From assembly GCA_948891265.1 (NCBI GenBank), contig CAQUBD010000003.1, positions 51,474 to 115,473 on the forward strand: 64,000 nt of DNA, read 5' to 3'. Below, piece by piece: positions 43,416 through 52,875 of the stretch. Source of the DNA: an uncultured Clostridia bacterium (lineage in GTDB: Bacteria; Bacillota; Clostridia; TANB77; CAG-508). How positions within the stretch are numbered: the first letter of the stretch is position 1; each line of letters begins with the position of its first letter. The position numbers and the translations under genes are program-made. The notes under the pieces were generated by a model. The model was not told the origin of the DNA. It was given only the letters and a program-made list of their open reading frames with translations, and made no database searches.

Positions 43416-45492
43416 ATTATCTTTTAATAATATGAAAAAGAGTATAAAAGATTATAGCATATATTTTTTAACATTGGTGTTAGGTGTTGCAATTTTCTAT
43501 ATGTTCAACTCTTTAGATAGCCAGCAAGCAATGTTACAAGTGTCTAACTCCCAAAAGGAAATCATAAAACTAATGATAGTAATGCTTGGATACATTTCTG
43601 TATTTGTAGCAGTAGTACTAGGTCTACTGATTGTATATGCTAATAATTTCTTAATAAATCGAAGAAAAAAAGAATTTGGAATTTACATGACACTTGGAAT
43701 GGGGAAAAGGCAAATATCTAAAATAATATTACTAGAAACAGTATTTGTAGGAATAATATCACTTGCAATAGGATTAGTAGTTGGAATATTTGCTTCACAA
43801 CTGATGTCTATATTAGTAGCTAAAATGTTTGAAGCAGATATGAGTGAATTTCAATTTGTATTTTCAAGTGATAGTTGTATAAAAACATGTATATATTTTG
43901 CGGTAATGTATGTTGCAGTAATGTTTTTCAATACTATTTCTATTTCTAGATATAAATTAATTAATTTATTAAATGCAAGTAAGAAAAATGAAAAAGTAAA
44001 AATAAAAAATCCTTTTATATGTGTAATAATTTTTATATTTGCAGTAACATTATTAGGATATGCATATTGGAAAGTAACAGCAGATGTAAATAGTATGACT
44101 ACAGCAGATAAAATATTACCGCCAATATTAATGGGAATAGTTAGTACAATATTAATTTTCTGGTCCTTATCAGGCTTTATATTACAAGTTGTACAAAAGA
44201 TGAGAAAAACATATTTAAAAGGTACAAATATGTTTATATTAAGGCAAATTAATAATAAAATCAACACAATGGTAGTAAGTATGAGTGTTATTTGTTTAAT
44301 GCTATTTATGACAATTTCTATACTTTCATCAAGTTTATCATTAAGAAATACAATGCAAAGAGAACTAATTGAAATGACACCAGTAGATTTAAATCTATAT
44401 AAAACAGCAAATTTACCAGAAAGTTATATAAAATATGGAAAAGAAATAAAAACAACAAAAGAACAAAGAGAAGATTCTAAAATAACAGTACAAGAAACAT
44501 TAAAAAATAATGGACTAGATATGAATGTTCTAAAAGATATTGTTGAAATATCAATATATGCAGACAATAATTTAACTTGGGAAATTTTCCTTAAAGATAG
44601 AATTCAAGAAATAAAAGCTCAATTTCCAGCACTTAGCTATAATACCGCAGAGCAAATAGTGAAAATATCTGATTATAATAAAATTGCTTCAATTTATGGT
44701 ATAGAACAATATGAAATAAAAGATGATGAATATATTATACTTTGTGATTTCGGTTCTATGAAAAGTGTGAGAAATAAGGTATTAGAAGATAGTAATAATA
44801 CTTTAGAAATAGCAGGGAAACAATATAAATCTAAATATAATGAATGCAAAAGTGGATTTATTTTAATGTCAACAAGTCATACAAACACAGGAATTATACT
44901 AGTCCCAGACAATTGCCCATTAAAAGAAAACATGAAAGAAATGACTTTTTTAGTAGCTAACTACAATGCCAATAGTGATGAAGAAAAAGAGAAAATAGAA
45001 GAATTATTTTCAAGTAGTGACTCAGGTTTTGTACAAAATTTATCTAATAATGGACTAGATATAGATGGATTAACAAAAATATCTATAATGGAAGCAAGTG
45101 TAGGATTAGCTACAATAGTAACTTTTATAGCAATTTATTTGGGAATAATATTTTTAATTGCAAGTTCAGCTATTTTAGCATTAAAACAATTAACAGATGC
45201 TTCAGATAATAAACAAAGATATACAATTTTAAGAAAAATTGGTTGTGATGAAAAAATGATAAGTAAATCATTATTTAGTCAAATCGGTATTTTCTTTGGA
45301 TTACCACTTGTTTTAGCAATTGTACATTCTATATTTGGAATACAATTTGCAATTAGCTTAATGTCAGGCCTTGCAAGTAAAGATGATTTATTGCCTTCAG
45401 CTATTGCTACAGTTATTATTATAGGAATTATTTATGGAACATATTTTTTAGCTACTTATTTTGGTAGTAAAAATATTATTAAAGAAGAATAA
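43402..45492 (+). CDS. bceB: BceB-type FtsX-family permease, 696 aa
   Basis: Ten predicted membrane helices with the large extracytoplasmic domain (about 315-560) between helices 7 and 8, the BceB layout. FtsX-type segments (KEFGIYMTLGMGKRQISKI near residue 92; RYTILRKIGCDEKMISKS near 610) are clear. It works with BceA and the BceS-like kinase. The reading frame is intact. Confidence 0.9.
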   Translation: MMLFKLSFNNMKKSIKDYSIYFLTLVLGVAIFYMFNSLDSQQAMLQVSNSQKEIIKLMIVMLGYISVFVAVVLGLLIVYANNFLINRRKKEFGIYMTLGMGKRQISKIILLETVFVGIISLAIGLVVGIFASQLMSILVAKMFEADMSEFQFVFSSDSCIKTCIYFAVMYVAVMFFNTISISRYKLINLLNASKKNEKVKIKNPFICVIIFIFAVTLLGYAYWKVTADVNSMTTADKILPPILMGIVSTILIFWSLSGFILQVVQKMRKTYLKGTNMFILRQINNKINTMVVSMSVICLMLFMTISILSSSLSLRNTMQRELIEMTPVDLNLYKTANLPESYIKYGKEIKTTKEQREDSKITVQETLKNNGLDMNVLKDIVEISIYADNNLTWEIFLKDRIQEIKAQFPALSYNTAEQIVKISDYNKIASIYGIEQYEIKDDEYIILCDFGSMKSVRNKVLEDSNNTLEIAGKQYKSKYNECKSGFILMSTSHTNTGIILVPDNCPLKENMKEMTFLVANYNANSDEEKEKIEELFSSSDSGFVQNLSNNGLDIDGLTKISIMEASVGLATIVTFIAIYLGIIFLIASSAILALKQLTDASDNKQRYTILRKIGCDEKMISKSLFSQIGIFFGLPLVLAIVHSIFGIQFAISLMSGLASKDDLLPSAIATVIIIGIIYGTYFLATYFGSKNIIKEE

Positions 45493-45523
45493 AATGGAAC
45501 ATTCTCTTTTTTGGCAAAAAATA

Positions 45524-45552
45524 TTGAATTTTATACAAAAAAACAGTATAAT
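45524..45552 (+). promoter_or_regulatory. sigma-A-type promoter
   Basis: TTGAAT (45524-45529), 17-base spacer, TATAAT (45547-45552), upstream of the 86-aa gene. Confidence 0.65.
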
Positions 45553-45623
45553 ATAAGCATTCTAACAAATAGAATTTTATATAAAGTAACTTTTAAACAA
45601 TAATTTGTTAAGGAGGAAAAAGT

Positions 45624-45884
45624 ATGAAAAAATATCTTGGAATTATAAAAATTGAAACAGAATCTTTTATGGGGACTAATATCCGGATATTGACTAAGTT
45701 TTCAGATTACAAAAGAGTAATAAATAAATGGGCAAAATCATATCCAAATGCTAAAAAGATTATAATAAAAAATGATGAAGTATTAAACAGTTTTTTTGAA
45801 GATTTTGAAGATTTTGCACCTGTAACAGAAGATGAAAAGAAAAATGCACAAAAGTTATATGATGAAATAATGAAAAATGATTAG
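45624..45884 (+). CDS. hypothetical protein, 86 aa
   Basis: A strong AAGGAGG site precedes the ATG. The sequence alternates short strands and helices with an acidic tail (FFEDFEDFAPVTEDE). It holds an in-frame CGG codon (45684) that must be read as a normal triplet, since a +1 shift meets a stop at once. No family recognised. It has its own promoter and terminator. Confidence 0.7.
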   Translation: MKKYLGIIKIETESFMGTNIRILTKFSDYKRVINKWAKSYPNAKKIIIKNDEVLNSFFEDFEDFAPVTEDEKKNAQKLYDEIMKND

Positions 45885-45888
45885 ACAG

Positions 45889-45937
45889 ACCAGAGAGTAT
45901 ACTTTAAATAAGGTGTACTCTCTGGTAATTTTTTTTA
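45889..45937 (+). terminator. strong rho-independent terminator
   Basis: accagagagtatac (45889-45902) pairs with gtgtactctctggt (45913-45926) with one mismatch and a T-run. Confidence 0.88.
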
Positions 45938-45955
45938 TAAAAATACAAAAAACTA

Positions 45956-46012
45956 TTGACAGTTGAATAACTATTCACATATAATATAAGCAAAGTTGAA
46001 TAAATATTCAAC
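45956..46012 (+). promoter_or_regulatory. cad promoter with two ArsR/CadC-type operators
   Basis: TTGACA (45956-45961), 18-base spacer and TATAAT (45980-45985). One imperfect operator TTGAATA-AC-TATTCA lies inside the spacer. A perfect one GTTGAATAAATATTCAAC lies at 45995-46012 near the transcript start. This is the classic ArsR/SmtB-family 12-2-12-type site. Confidence 0.85.
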
Positions 46013-46046
46013 TGTTAAAGAAACAAAAGAGAATAAGGAGGGCAAG

Positions 46047-46409
46047 ATGTCTAAAAATGAATTTATATGTGATTGTAATATAATACACCAAGATATAGTA
46101 GAAAAAACAATAAAAAACATTCCAGAACAAGACACTTTTAATAAACTGGCAGAATTCTTTAAAATTTTAGGAGATACAACAAGAGTAAAAATCTTATTTG
46201 CACTAGATAGAAATGAAATGTGTGTATGTGATATAGCAAATGTTCTAGGAATGAGTAAATCATCAATTTCGCACCAATTAGGGACGTTAAGAAGAAGTGG
46301 AATTGTAAAATGTAGAAAATCAGGAAAAGAGGTTTTTTATATGTTAGATGATGAACACGTAAAAGAGGTGTTTGAAATAGGTATTAAACATATTGAACAT
46401 AAAAAATAA
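46047..46409 (+). CDS. cadC: ArsR-family metal-responsive repressor, CadC-like, 120 aa
   Basis: Winged helix with NEMCVCDIANVLGMSKSSISHQLGTLR (about 60-86); the CVCD pair and N-terminal CDC (about 8-10) supply the Cd/Pb-type metal site of CadC. It should repress its own operon through the TTGAATA operators and release them on binding Cd, Pb or Zn. ATG 46047 follows AAGGAGG; an upstream ATG at 45996 lies within the operator region. Confidence 0.9.
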   Translation: MSKNEFICDCNIIHQDIVEKTIKNIPEQDTFNKLAEFFKILGDTTRVKILFALDRNEMCVCDIANVLGMSKSSISHQLGTLRRSGIVKCRKSGKEVFYMLDDEHVKEVFEIGIKHIEHKK

Positions 46410-46434
46410 AAGCAATTTTTACATCTTCTTGTTG

Positions 46435-46502
46435 CTATAAATATATAATAAAATTCTGTTCTTTAATGGTCGGAATAATCATATAAAAAGATTTATGTAT
46501 AG
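46435..46502. repeat. GGTCG-core intergenic repeat, copy C
   Basis: Core aaaattctgttctttaatgg and tcggaataatcatataaa aligns with 17493-17530 and 40871-40910. Flanking ctataaatata and tttatgtatag form a short inverted pair. It lies between cadC and the HMA gene. Confidence 0.65.
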
Positions 46503-46544
46503 AAACAAGAATATATAAAAACTAAGAAAGGAAGAGGTAAAAAA

Positions 46545-46766
46545 ATGAAAAGTAAATTTAAAATAGGAGGAATAGATTGTGCAAATTGTGCAGCAGAATT
46601 AGAAAGAGCAATACAAAAGATAGAGGAAATCGAAAGTTGCAACATAAATTTTATGACAGAGAAAATGGAATTAGAATATGATGAAGACAAAAAAGAAGAA
46701 ATAATAAAAAAAGTAAAAAAGGTTATAAAAAAAGAAGAACCAGATGTATCAATAGAAGAAATATAG
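46545..46766 (+). CDS. stand-alone HMA-domain protein, 73 aa
   Basis: GGIDCANCAAELE (about residues 8-20) supplies a CxxC metal site within one HMA fold; the C-terminal tail is highly charged. The GIDCANC form is that of the N-terminal domain of CadA/ZntA pumps. The pump encoded next lacks this domain, so the domain appears to be a separate gene here, 9 bases upstream. Confidence 0.85.
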   Translation: MKSKFKIGGIDCANCAAELERAIQKIEEIESCNINFMTEKMELEYDEDKKEEIIKKVKKVIKKEEPDVSIEEI

Positions 46767-46775
46767 GAGGGCATT

Positions 46776-48620
46776 ATGAAAAAGAAAAGAAACAAAATTA
46801 TAATATCACTTATATTGTTTCTGTTTGCAATTATAGTGAATTTTAATAATGAACTAATAAATAATGCAATATTTATCTCATCGTACATTATAGTAGGATT
46901 TGAAATACTAAAAAAAGCATTAAGAAATATAAAAAAGGGAAAAGTATTTGATGAAAACTTTCTAATGACAATTGCAACAATAGGAGCATTCTCAATAGGA
47001 GAATTTCCAGAAGCTGTTGCGGTAATGTTATTTTATCAAATAGGAGAGTTATTTCAAAGTTATGCAGTCGACAAATCAAGAAAATCAATATCAACATTAA
47101 TGGATATAAGACCTGACTTTGCTAATGTAGAAAGGAATGGAGAACTTCAAAAGGTATCTCCAGAAGATGTAAGAATAAGAGAAATAATTGTAGTAAAACC
47201 AGGAGAGAAAATTCCATTAGATGGAATTGTATTAGAAGGAAAAACAACACTTGATACAAAAGCATTAACAGGAGAGTCATTACCAAAAGAAGTAACAGAA
47301 GGAGAAGAAGTATTAAGTGGAACAATAAATCTAAGTGGAGTTATAAAAATAGAAGTTACAAAAGAATATGGAGAATCAACTGTAAGTAAAATATTAGACT
47401 TAGTAGAAAATGCAAGTAGTAAAAAATCAAAATCAGAAAACTTTATTACAAAATTTGCAAGATATTATACACCAATAGTTGTTATTATTGCGGTGATTTT
47501 AGCAATATTGCCACCACTTATAATAAAAGATGCAAGTTTTTCAGATTGGATTTATAGAGCATTATCATTTCTTGTAGTATCATGTCCATGTGCATTAGTA
47601 ATATCAATACCATTAAGCTTTTTTGGTGGAATAGGTGGGGCATCTAAAATTGGTATATTAATAAAAGGAAGTAATTATTTAGAACAATTATCAAAGACAG
47701 AGATAGTAGTTTTTGATAAAACAGGGACATTAACAGAAGGTGTTTTTGAAGTGCAAAAAGTTGAACCAATAGGAATAGAGAAAGAAGAATTGTTAAAAGT
47801 AACGGCATATGCGGAAAACTACTCTAACCATCCAATTTCAGCATCAATAAAAAAGGCATATAATAAGCTTATAGATGAAAAGCAAGTAATAAAAACGGAA
47901 GAATTATCAGGACTAGGAATAGAAGCTAAAATTAATGATAAAGATGTCCTAGTAGGAAATGAAAAACTAATGAATGCTAAACAAATTGATTATACTAAAA
48001 GTAATGATATTGGTACTATTTTATATGTTGCAATAGATGGAAAATATGCAGGATATATTTTAATAGCTGATAAAATAAAAGAAGACTCAGAAAAAACAAT
48101 AAAATCTTTAAAGAAAAATAATATAAAGCAAACAGTAATGCTAACTGGAGATAGAGAAAATGTAGGAGAAAATGTTGCAAATAAATTAGGAATAGACAAA
48201 GTTTATACCGAATTATTACCAGATGGAAAAGTAGAAAAAGTAGAAAATCTATTAAAAATGAAAAGCATAAAAGGCAAGCTTGCATTTGTAGGAGATGGAA
48301 TAAATGATGCCCCAGTATTAGCCTTGGCAGATATAGGAATAGCAATGGGAGGACTAGGGTCAGATGCAGCAATTGAAGCAGCAGACATTGTTATAATGAC
48401 AGATGAACCTTCAAAAATAGTGAATGCTATTCAATTATCAAAAAGAACGATGAGAATAGTTAAAGAAAATATTGTATTTGCAATTTTCATAAAAGTACTT
48501 GTTTTGATTTTAAGTGCTTTTGGAGTGTCTACTATGTGGGAAGCTGTTTTTGCAGATGTAGGTGTTTCTATAATTGCAATAGTAAATGCTTTGAGAGTGT
48601 TAAGAATAAAAAATAAGTAA
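46776..48620 (+). CDS. cadA: Cd/Zn/Pb-exporting P1B-type ATPase without HMA domain, 614 aa
   Basis: Pump motifs: TGESLPKE, SCPCALVISIPL (CPC, P1B-2 type), DKTGTLTEG, the HP motif (NHPISAS) and GDGINDAPVLALADIGIAMG. Helix 8 has the Asp of Zn/Cd pumps (MWEAVFADVG). It starts straight at the membrane domain, shorter than the usual 700-plus aa. The partner HMA gene lies just before. It is regulated by CadC. Confidence 0.93.
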   Translation: MKKKRNKIIISLILFLFAIIVNFNNELINNAIFISSYIIVGFEILKKALRNIKKGKVFDENFLMTIATIGAFSIGEFPEAVAVMLFYQIGELFQSYAVDKSRKSISTLMDIRPDFANVERNGELQKVSPEDVRIREIIVVKPGEKIPLDGIVLEGKTTLDTKALTGESLPKEVTEGEEVLSGTINLSGVIKIEVTKEYGESTVSKILDLVENASSKKSKSENFITKFARYYTPIVVIIAVILAILPPLIIKDASFSDWIYRALSFLVVSCPCALVISIPLSFFGGIGGASKIGILIKGSNYLEQLSKTEIVVFDKTGTLTEGVFEVQKVEPIGIEKEELLKVTAYAENYSNHPISASIKKAYNKLIDEKQVIKTEELSGLGIEAKINDKDVLVGNEKLMNAKQIDYTKSNDIGTILYVAIDGKYAGYILIADKIKEDSEKTIKSLKKNNIKQTVMLTGDRENVGENVANKLGIDKVYTELLPDGKVEKVENLLKMKSIKGKLAFVGDGINDAPVLALADIGIAMGGLGSDAAIEAADIVIMTDEPSKIVNAIQLSKRTMRIVKENIVFAIFIKVLVLILSAFGVSTMWEAVFADVGVSIIAIVNALRVLRIKNK

Positions 48621-48631
48621 AAATCAAAAAG

Positions 48632-48660
48632 CAATGAGATTAAAATTTCATTGTTTTTTG
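48632..48660 (+). terminator. terminator after cadA
   Basis: caatgaga/tttcattg arms with one mismatch and TTTTTTG. Confidence 0.65.
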
Positions 48661-48749
48661 AAAATAGTTATACAAATTTTAATAGGTATGCTATAATGAA
48701 GACATGATAATTAATTACTTTATAGTATATGATAAAGGTGGAAAAACAA

Positions 48750-49760
48750 ATGAAAATAAGCGGAATAGATAAAGATATAGAAAAAAGTATTTACTATTTA
48801 GATGCAAATGGATTTAAACCATATGCATCTTGTGATGGGGTAATAGAAAATCATAAAAAAGATGATAAAGTAGGAGATGCATATATTTCTTTTTTAAAAA
48901 GTCCTAAAATTATTGATTTGATGTCAATCTTTTTAAATGATAAAGAGAATTTTTCTGTTGGAATGAATAGTGAAACTCATTTAGGAATACATGAACTTTA
49001 TGGAAATATAATATCTGGAAATGCCTATCAAGTCAGATTTTCTAATAAGTATGGGGAAAGAACAACTGGATTTGAAAATATAATTAGAAATGTAGTAGAA
49101 GGAAAAGTTGAAATTCCAAGTGAAGAAAAACAAAAGTTAGAAAAGTTAGATAAAATTTTAGAAGAAAATTCTGATTCTGACATTACTTTTGAAGTGAGAT
49201 TTAATATAAATTATCAACCACATATGAATAAATCTGGAAAAATCAATGAATTGGTAATTGAAACAAAAAGAGGAGATGAAAAACCACAAGGGGATATAAT
49301 TATAAATACGGAAAGAGATATGAATGAACTAGCTAATATATTAGCTGAAAAATATAATATGCCTAAAAGGCAAGAAAGTTTTGAAGAAGAATATCCAGAA
49401 GATGAATTTATAATTGCCCAATATGATAAAACTAGTTGTTCAATCTACTTTACAGATGAACATTTTGAACAAATACTTGATAAGATTCAATTTATTAAAG
49501 GAATAGCTAATACTTTGCCTATATTTGAAAGTAGAGAGTGGACTGGAGATTTTGATGAGTTAGTTGATGAAGAATATGATGAAATGTGGGAATTCGAAGA
49601 TAATCAATTTTATGAAGAAGATCTCGAAGAATCAAAAACTGCATTGGAAGAAAGAGAAGCAATATTAAGTAAATTAGAAAATGAAGAAGAAAAACTTATA
49701 AAATTAGAGCAAATGATCGAAAGATTTAAAGCAAAAGATGAAAATAGTATAGGAGAATAA
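48750..49760 (+). CDS. hypothetical protein, 336 aa
   Basis: A soluble, acidic protein with no signal peptide. The first 110 residues (KISGIDKDIEKSIYYLDANG, SCDGV, AYISFLKS) look like a compact alpha/beta domain. The end (about 285-336) is a predicted coiled coil rich in Glu and Lys. ATG 48750 follows AAGGTGG. An extended -10 TGCTATAAT lies about 60 bases upstream. The next gene, 12 bases later, also encodes a coiled coil with a related ENKLLKLQKM-type segment, so the two may interact. Family not recognised. Confidence 0.7.
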   Translation: MKISGIDKDIEKSIYYLDANGFKPYASCDGVIENHKKDDKVGDAYISFLKSPKIIDLMSIFLNDKENFSVGMNSETHLGIHELYGNIISGNAYQVRFSNKYGERTTGFENIIRNVVEGKVEIPSEEKQKLEKLDKILEENSDSDITFEVRFNINYQPHMNKSGKINELVIETKRGDEKPQGDIIINTERDMNELANILAEKYNMPKRQESFEEEYPEDEFIIAQYDKTSCSIYFTDEHFEQILDKIQFIKGIANTLPIFESREWTGDFDELVDEEYDEMWEFEDNQFYEEDLEESKTALEEREAILSKLENEEEKLIKLEQMIERFKAKDENSIGE

Positions 49761-49772
49761 TAAAGGTAAAGT

Positions 49773-50138
49773 ATGAAAGATAAAAAAGAAAAATCATTGA
49801 TAATAGTGGATAGAAGTAATTTTTTTTATAAAATTAGAAAATTTTTTTATAATTGGTTTAAAAAAGAAATGCAAGATAAACAAAAAAATCAAGAAAATAT
49901 TAATGATAAAAAAGAACAGTTTAAAAAATATGTTAAAAATATAGAAGACGAAGAAAATAAATTATTAAAACTTCAAAAAATGTATCGCAATGGTGATATA
50001 AAAGAGGAAGAATTAACACAAATACAAATAAAGAAATTGTGTGATTTATATGATAAACAAATTAGAAATTTAAGAAAAACTAATGAATATAGAAAACAGA
50101 AAGTTTTAGAATACAGATATCAAATGAAAAGGAAATGA
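49773..50138 (+). CDS. coiled-coil hypothetical protein, 121 aa
   Basis: A basic, aromatic N-terminus (FFYKIRKFFYNWFKKE, possibly amphipathic) followed by a long coiled coil (about 36-118). The segment NKLLKLQKM resembles EEKLIKLEQM in the previous protein. It ends 6 bases before the antiporter gene. Function unknown. Confidence 0.65.
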   Translation: MKDKKEKSLIIVDRSNFFYKIRKFFYNWFKKEMQDKQKNQENINDKKEQFKKYVKNIEDEENKLLKLQKMYRNGDIKEEELTQIQIKKLCDLYDKQIRNLRKTNEYRKQKVLEYRYQMKRK

Positions 50139-50144
50139 ATTAAA

Positions 50145-51320
50145 ATGGAATATAAATATTTATTAGATATTGGACTAATAATATTAGCAGTGAAAATATT
50201 TACAATAATAACACAAAAAATAAAAATGCCAAAAGTATTAGGGGGATTAGTAGCAGGAATAGTATTAGGACCAGCAATGTTAAATGTTGTTCAGAATAGC
50301 TCAATATTAGAGGCATTATCTAAATTTGGAATAATACTTATAATGTTTTTAGCGGGTATGGAAACAAGTATAAAAAAGTTTATAGCAAATAGTAATAAAT
50401 ATGTGATAATAGCTGCAATAGGGGTAATAGTGCCATTAATAATGGGAACGATATTTAGCTTAATATACATACAAGATTTAAAAACAAATTTATTTTTTGG
50501 AGCAGTAATAACAGCAACTTCAGTTAGTATAACTGTAGAAACTTTAATAGAAATGAAGAAAATAAAATCAAGTGTAGGGTTAGCAATATTAGGAGCAGGA
50601 GTTGTTGATGATGTGATAGGAATATTATTTTTAACAATAGTAATGAATACTGGAAATCTACAATTATCAACATTTGTAGTAATGGCATTAAAAATAGTTC
50701 TATTCTTTGGCATAGCAATAATCTCAGGATTATTACTATTTAAAGTATTCGAAAAAATAGAAAAGAAAGATACAAAAACAGAACAAATGCCAACGTATTC
50801 AATATCGTTTGCATTAATATTATCATATATTGCCGAAATGTTAGGAGTTAGCGGAATAATAGGAGCATATATAGCAGGACTAGTTATAGGAAATACAGAA
50901 AAAGGGCGTAAAATAAAAGGAAAAATAGATTTAGTTGTACATATGATTTTTTCTCCAATATTCTTTGCGAGTATAGGATTAAATCTAGTATCATTAAAAT
51001 TTAATATTCCAGTGTGGGGATTTATAATAATATTTACATCAATTACAATAATTAGCAAAGTGATTGGAAATGGACTAGGAGCAAAAATATGTGGATATAC
51101 AAATGAAAGAGCTATTCAAATTGGAATTGGAATGGCAACAAGAGGAGAAGTTGCACTTATTATGGCTAATGAAGCGAAAAAAATAGAATTGATAAATGAG
51201 GAAGCATTTTCAATTATAATAATAACTGTATTATTAGTAACAGTAATAACACCAATATTATTACATTATAGTTTTAAGGGTAAGAATGAAAATAATGAGA
51301 AAGAATTGTGTAATAGTTAA
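50145..51320 (+). CDS. CPA2-type cation/proton antiporter, 391 aa
   Basis: About twelve membrane helices of the Na+/H+ or K+/H+ exchanger (CPA2/KefB-like) family. Segments LGGLVAGIVLGPAML (about 29-43), VTAT-type turn, GAGVVDDVIGILFL (about 149-162, ion-site Asp pair) and GMATRGEVALIM (about 331-342) are conserved. No C-terminal RCK/TrkA domain. It is probably in the transcript starting at 48750. Confidence 0.9.
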   Translation: MEYKYLLDIGLIILAVKIFTIITQKIKMPKVLGGLVAGIVLGPAMLNVVQNSSILEALSKFGIILIMFLAGMETSIKKFIANSNKYVIIAAIGVIVPLIMGTIFSLIYIQDLKTNLFFGAVITATSVSITVETLIEMKKIKSSVGLAILGAGVVDDVIGILFLTIVMNTGNLQLSTFVVMALKIVLFFGIAIISGLLLFKVFEKIEKKDTKTEQMPTYSISFALILSYIAEMLGVSGIIGAYIAGLVIGNTEKGRKIKGKIDLVVHMIFSPIFFASIGLNLVSLKFNIPVWGFIIIFTSITIISKVIGNGLGAKICGYTNERAIQIGIGMATRGEVALIMANEAKKIELINEEAFSIIIITVLLVTVITPILLHYSFKGKNENNEKELCNS

Positions 51321-51476
51321 AAATTATTTCAATAGTAATAAATTATTTGCAATATAAAGAAAATATAGAATGTAAAGTTTCAGTTGCATTTTATGTTTTT
51401 AGTAAAGTGCAACTAAAAGTTGATAGAATTTCAAGAAAAACTACACTAAAATTAAAGATGAAGGAGGAGTAGTCTA

Positions 51477-52403
51477 ATGAGATTTGGAGAGAATTTATAT
51501 AATTTAAGAAAAGTAGCTAAAATGAGCCAAGAAAAATTAGCAGAAAAAATGGAAGTTACCAGACAAAGTGTATCAAAATGGGAGAATGGAGAAAGTTATC
51601 CAGAAATGGAAAAGATAATGAAATTATGTGACGTTTTTCATTGTAAAATAAATGATTTGGTACATGAAAATATGGTAGATATAGATTCATTAGATGAAGA
51701 TGTAAAAATGAGTGTAGTTAAATTTAAAGAAGAAAAACAAAAAAGTATTAAAGGAATAAGTAAGGCAATTTATATTCTTGCAAGAATATAAATTGTTTGC
51801 AAAATTGCAATACCAGTTGTAATTGTTGTAATGATAGCAACACCTTTTTTCCTAAAAAATATTGAAGTAGAAAATAATAAGCTTGTTTGGACTGGTAATA
51901 ACAATAAGTTTAGTATAACAGATAATGGAAAAAAAGTAACATTAAGATATAATGATAATATTGTAATTGCAGATGCTAGTTCTGGGGAAGTAACTACAAA
52001 ATATATAGAAATATTAAACCAGCACTCCAAATATTTAGTTATTAGCTATATTGAAGTAGGCTTTCTATTTGTAGTTATAAGTTTATTCTTATATGAGATG
52101 ACATTAAATAGGCTAGAGAAATTATTTGTAAATATAAATGAGGGAGATACACCATTTACATTAGAGAATGTTAGATACATTAAAGAAATGGCAAAATTAA
52201 TGATTGTTGCACTGATTCTACCAAATATAGGAGGAGTAATATTTGAAAAAATGCTAGTAACTGATTTAGGGGTAGATTTTGAATTATTTGATATAGTGCA
52301 AATATTATTCTTATTTGGAATATCATATATCTTTGAATATGGATATGAATTACAACGAGATACAAAAGCCAAAATGTATGGGGAGGTATCTGAAAATGAA
52401 TAA
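51477..52403 (+). pseudogene. XRE-type HTH regulator with membrane domain, interrupted by an in-frame stop
   Basis: Residues 1-65 are a Cro/C1 helix-turn-helix (LAEKMEVTRQSVSKWENGESYPEME). After a charged linker, a TAA at 51789 ends the frame; the same frame continues IVCKIAIPVVIVVMI and a domain with three more membrane helices up to 52403. The part after the stop has no ribosome site of its own. The stop lies in a perfect 30-base palindrome (51766-51795). Related HTH-membrane proteins in Firmicutes are one polypeptide, so this is probably a broken gene or a stop that is read through. Confidence 0.75.
51766..51795. repeat. 30-base perfect palindrome containing a stop codon
   Basis: caatttatattcttg is followed directly by its exact reverse complement. 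It interrupts the HTH-membrane gene exactly between the two domains. Confidence 0.85.
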
Positions 52404-52650
52404 AAATGGATTTATAAAAGAACTATCTAAACAAACAGGATATGATGAAGAAAAGTGTACTATAATAAATGATGTTATAGAAAATTATTTTATATTTGGA
52501 AGAAAAAATAAAGACAAAATAATTAGAGATATACAAATAAAAGCTAGTTTGAATGAAGATGATAGCCAGAATGTATATGACATTTCAATGAAAATAATTA
52601 CTGGAGAAATAAAAAATAAACTAAAGCATCCATTTAAAAGTCAAGATTAG
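52396..52650 (+). CDS. hypothetical protein, 84 aa
   Basis: Starts 8 bases inside the end of the previous gene, with GGGAGG upstream. Pattern NGFIKELSKQTGYDEEKC, IINDVIENYFIFG and a later helix suggest a small helical domain, perhaps of the histone-like/HU-related or DUF group that pairs with HTH-membrane proteins; not certain. Its position suggests it was cotranscribed with the regulator before it. Confidence 0.65.
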   Translation: MNKNGFIKELSKQTGYDEEKCTIINDVIENYFIFGRKNKDKIIRDIQIKASLNEDDSQNVYDISMKIITGEIKNKLKHPFKSQD

Positions 52651-52687
52651 TTATGTATAGCATAAGTAAATTAAGAAAAAGTTATAG

Positions 52688-52719
52688 GAAGATATTAAGA
52701 AATTAGTATCTTCTTTTTT
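52688..52719 (+). terminator. rho-independent terminator
   Basis: gaagatattaa/ttagtatcttc with one mismatch and a T-run. Confidence 0.75.
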
Positions 52720-52790
52720 GGAATATGATATACAGTTGTCAAGTTATATATTATATACTTCATTAAATCTTTGTGCTTAGTAATAAAAAA

Positions 52791-52875
52791 TTGTTACAGG
52801 ATAACGTTTTTTTTAAAATATTGATATATAGGCAATTTTATAAATGTAATAGATAAAACCATTATCCTGTAACAA
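52791..52875. repeat. spaced 14-base perfect inverted repeat
   Basis: ttgttacaggataa (52791-52804) and ttatcctgtaacaa (52862-52875) bracket 57 AT-rich bases. It lies in the 477-base gap before yebC, where I see no gene; the gap also has a short AT-rich leader to yebC. It could be a miniature element or a dyad operator. Confidence 0.65.

Noticed and set aside
46435..46502. T-box leader
   Set aside because: The GGTCG core is not the GGGTGGNACCGCG T-box motif, and the downstream genes are not amino-acid related.
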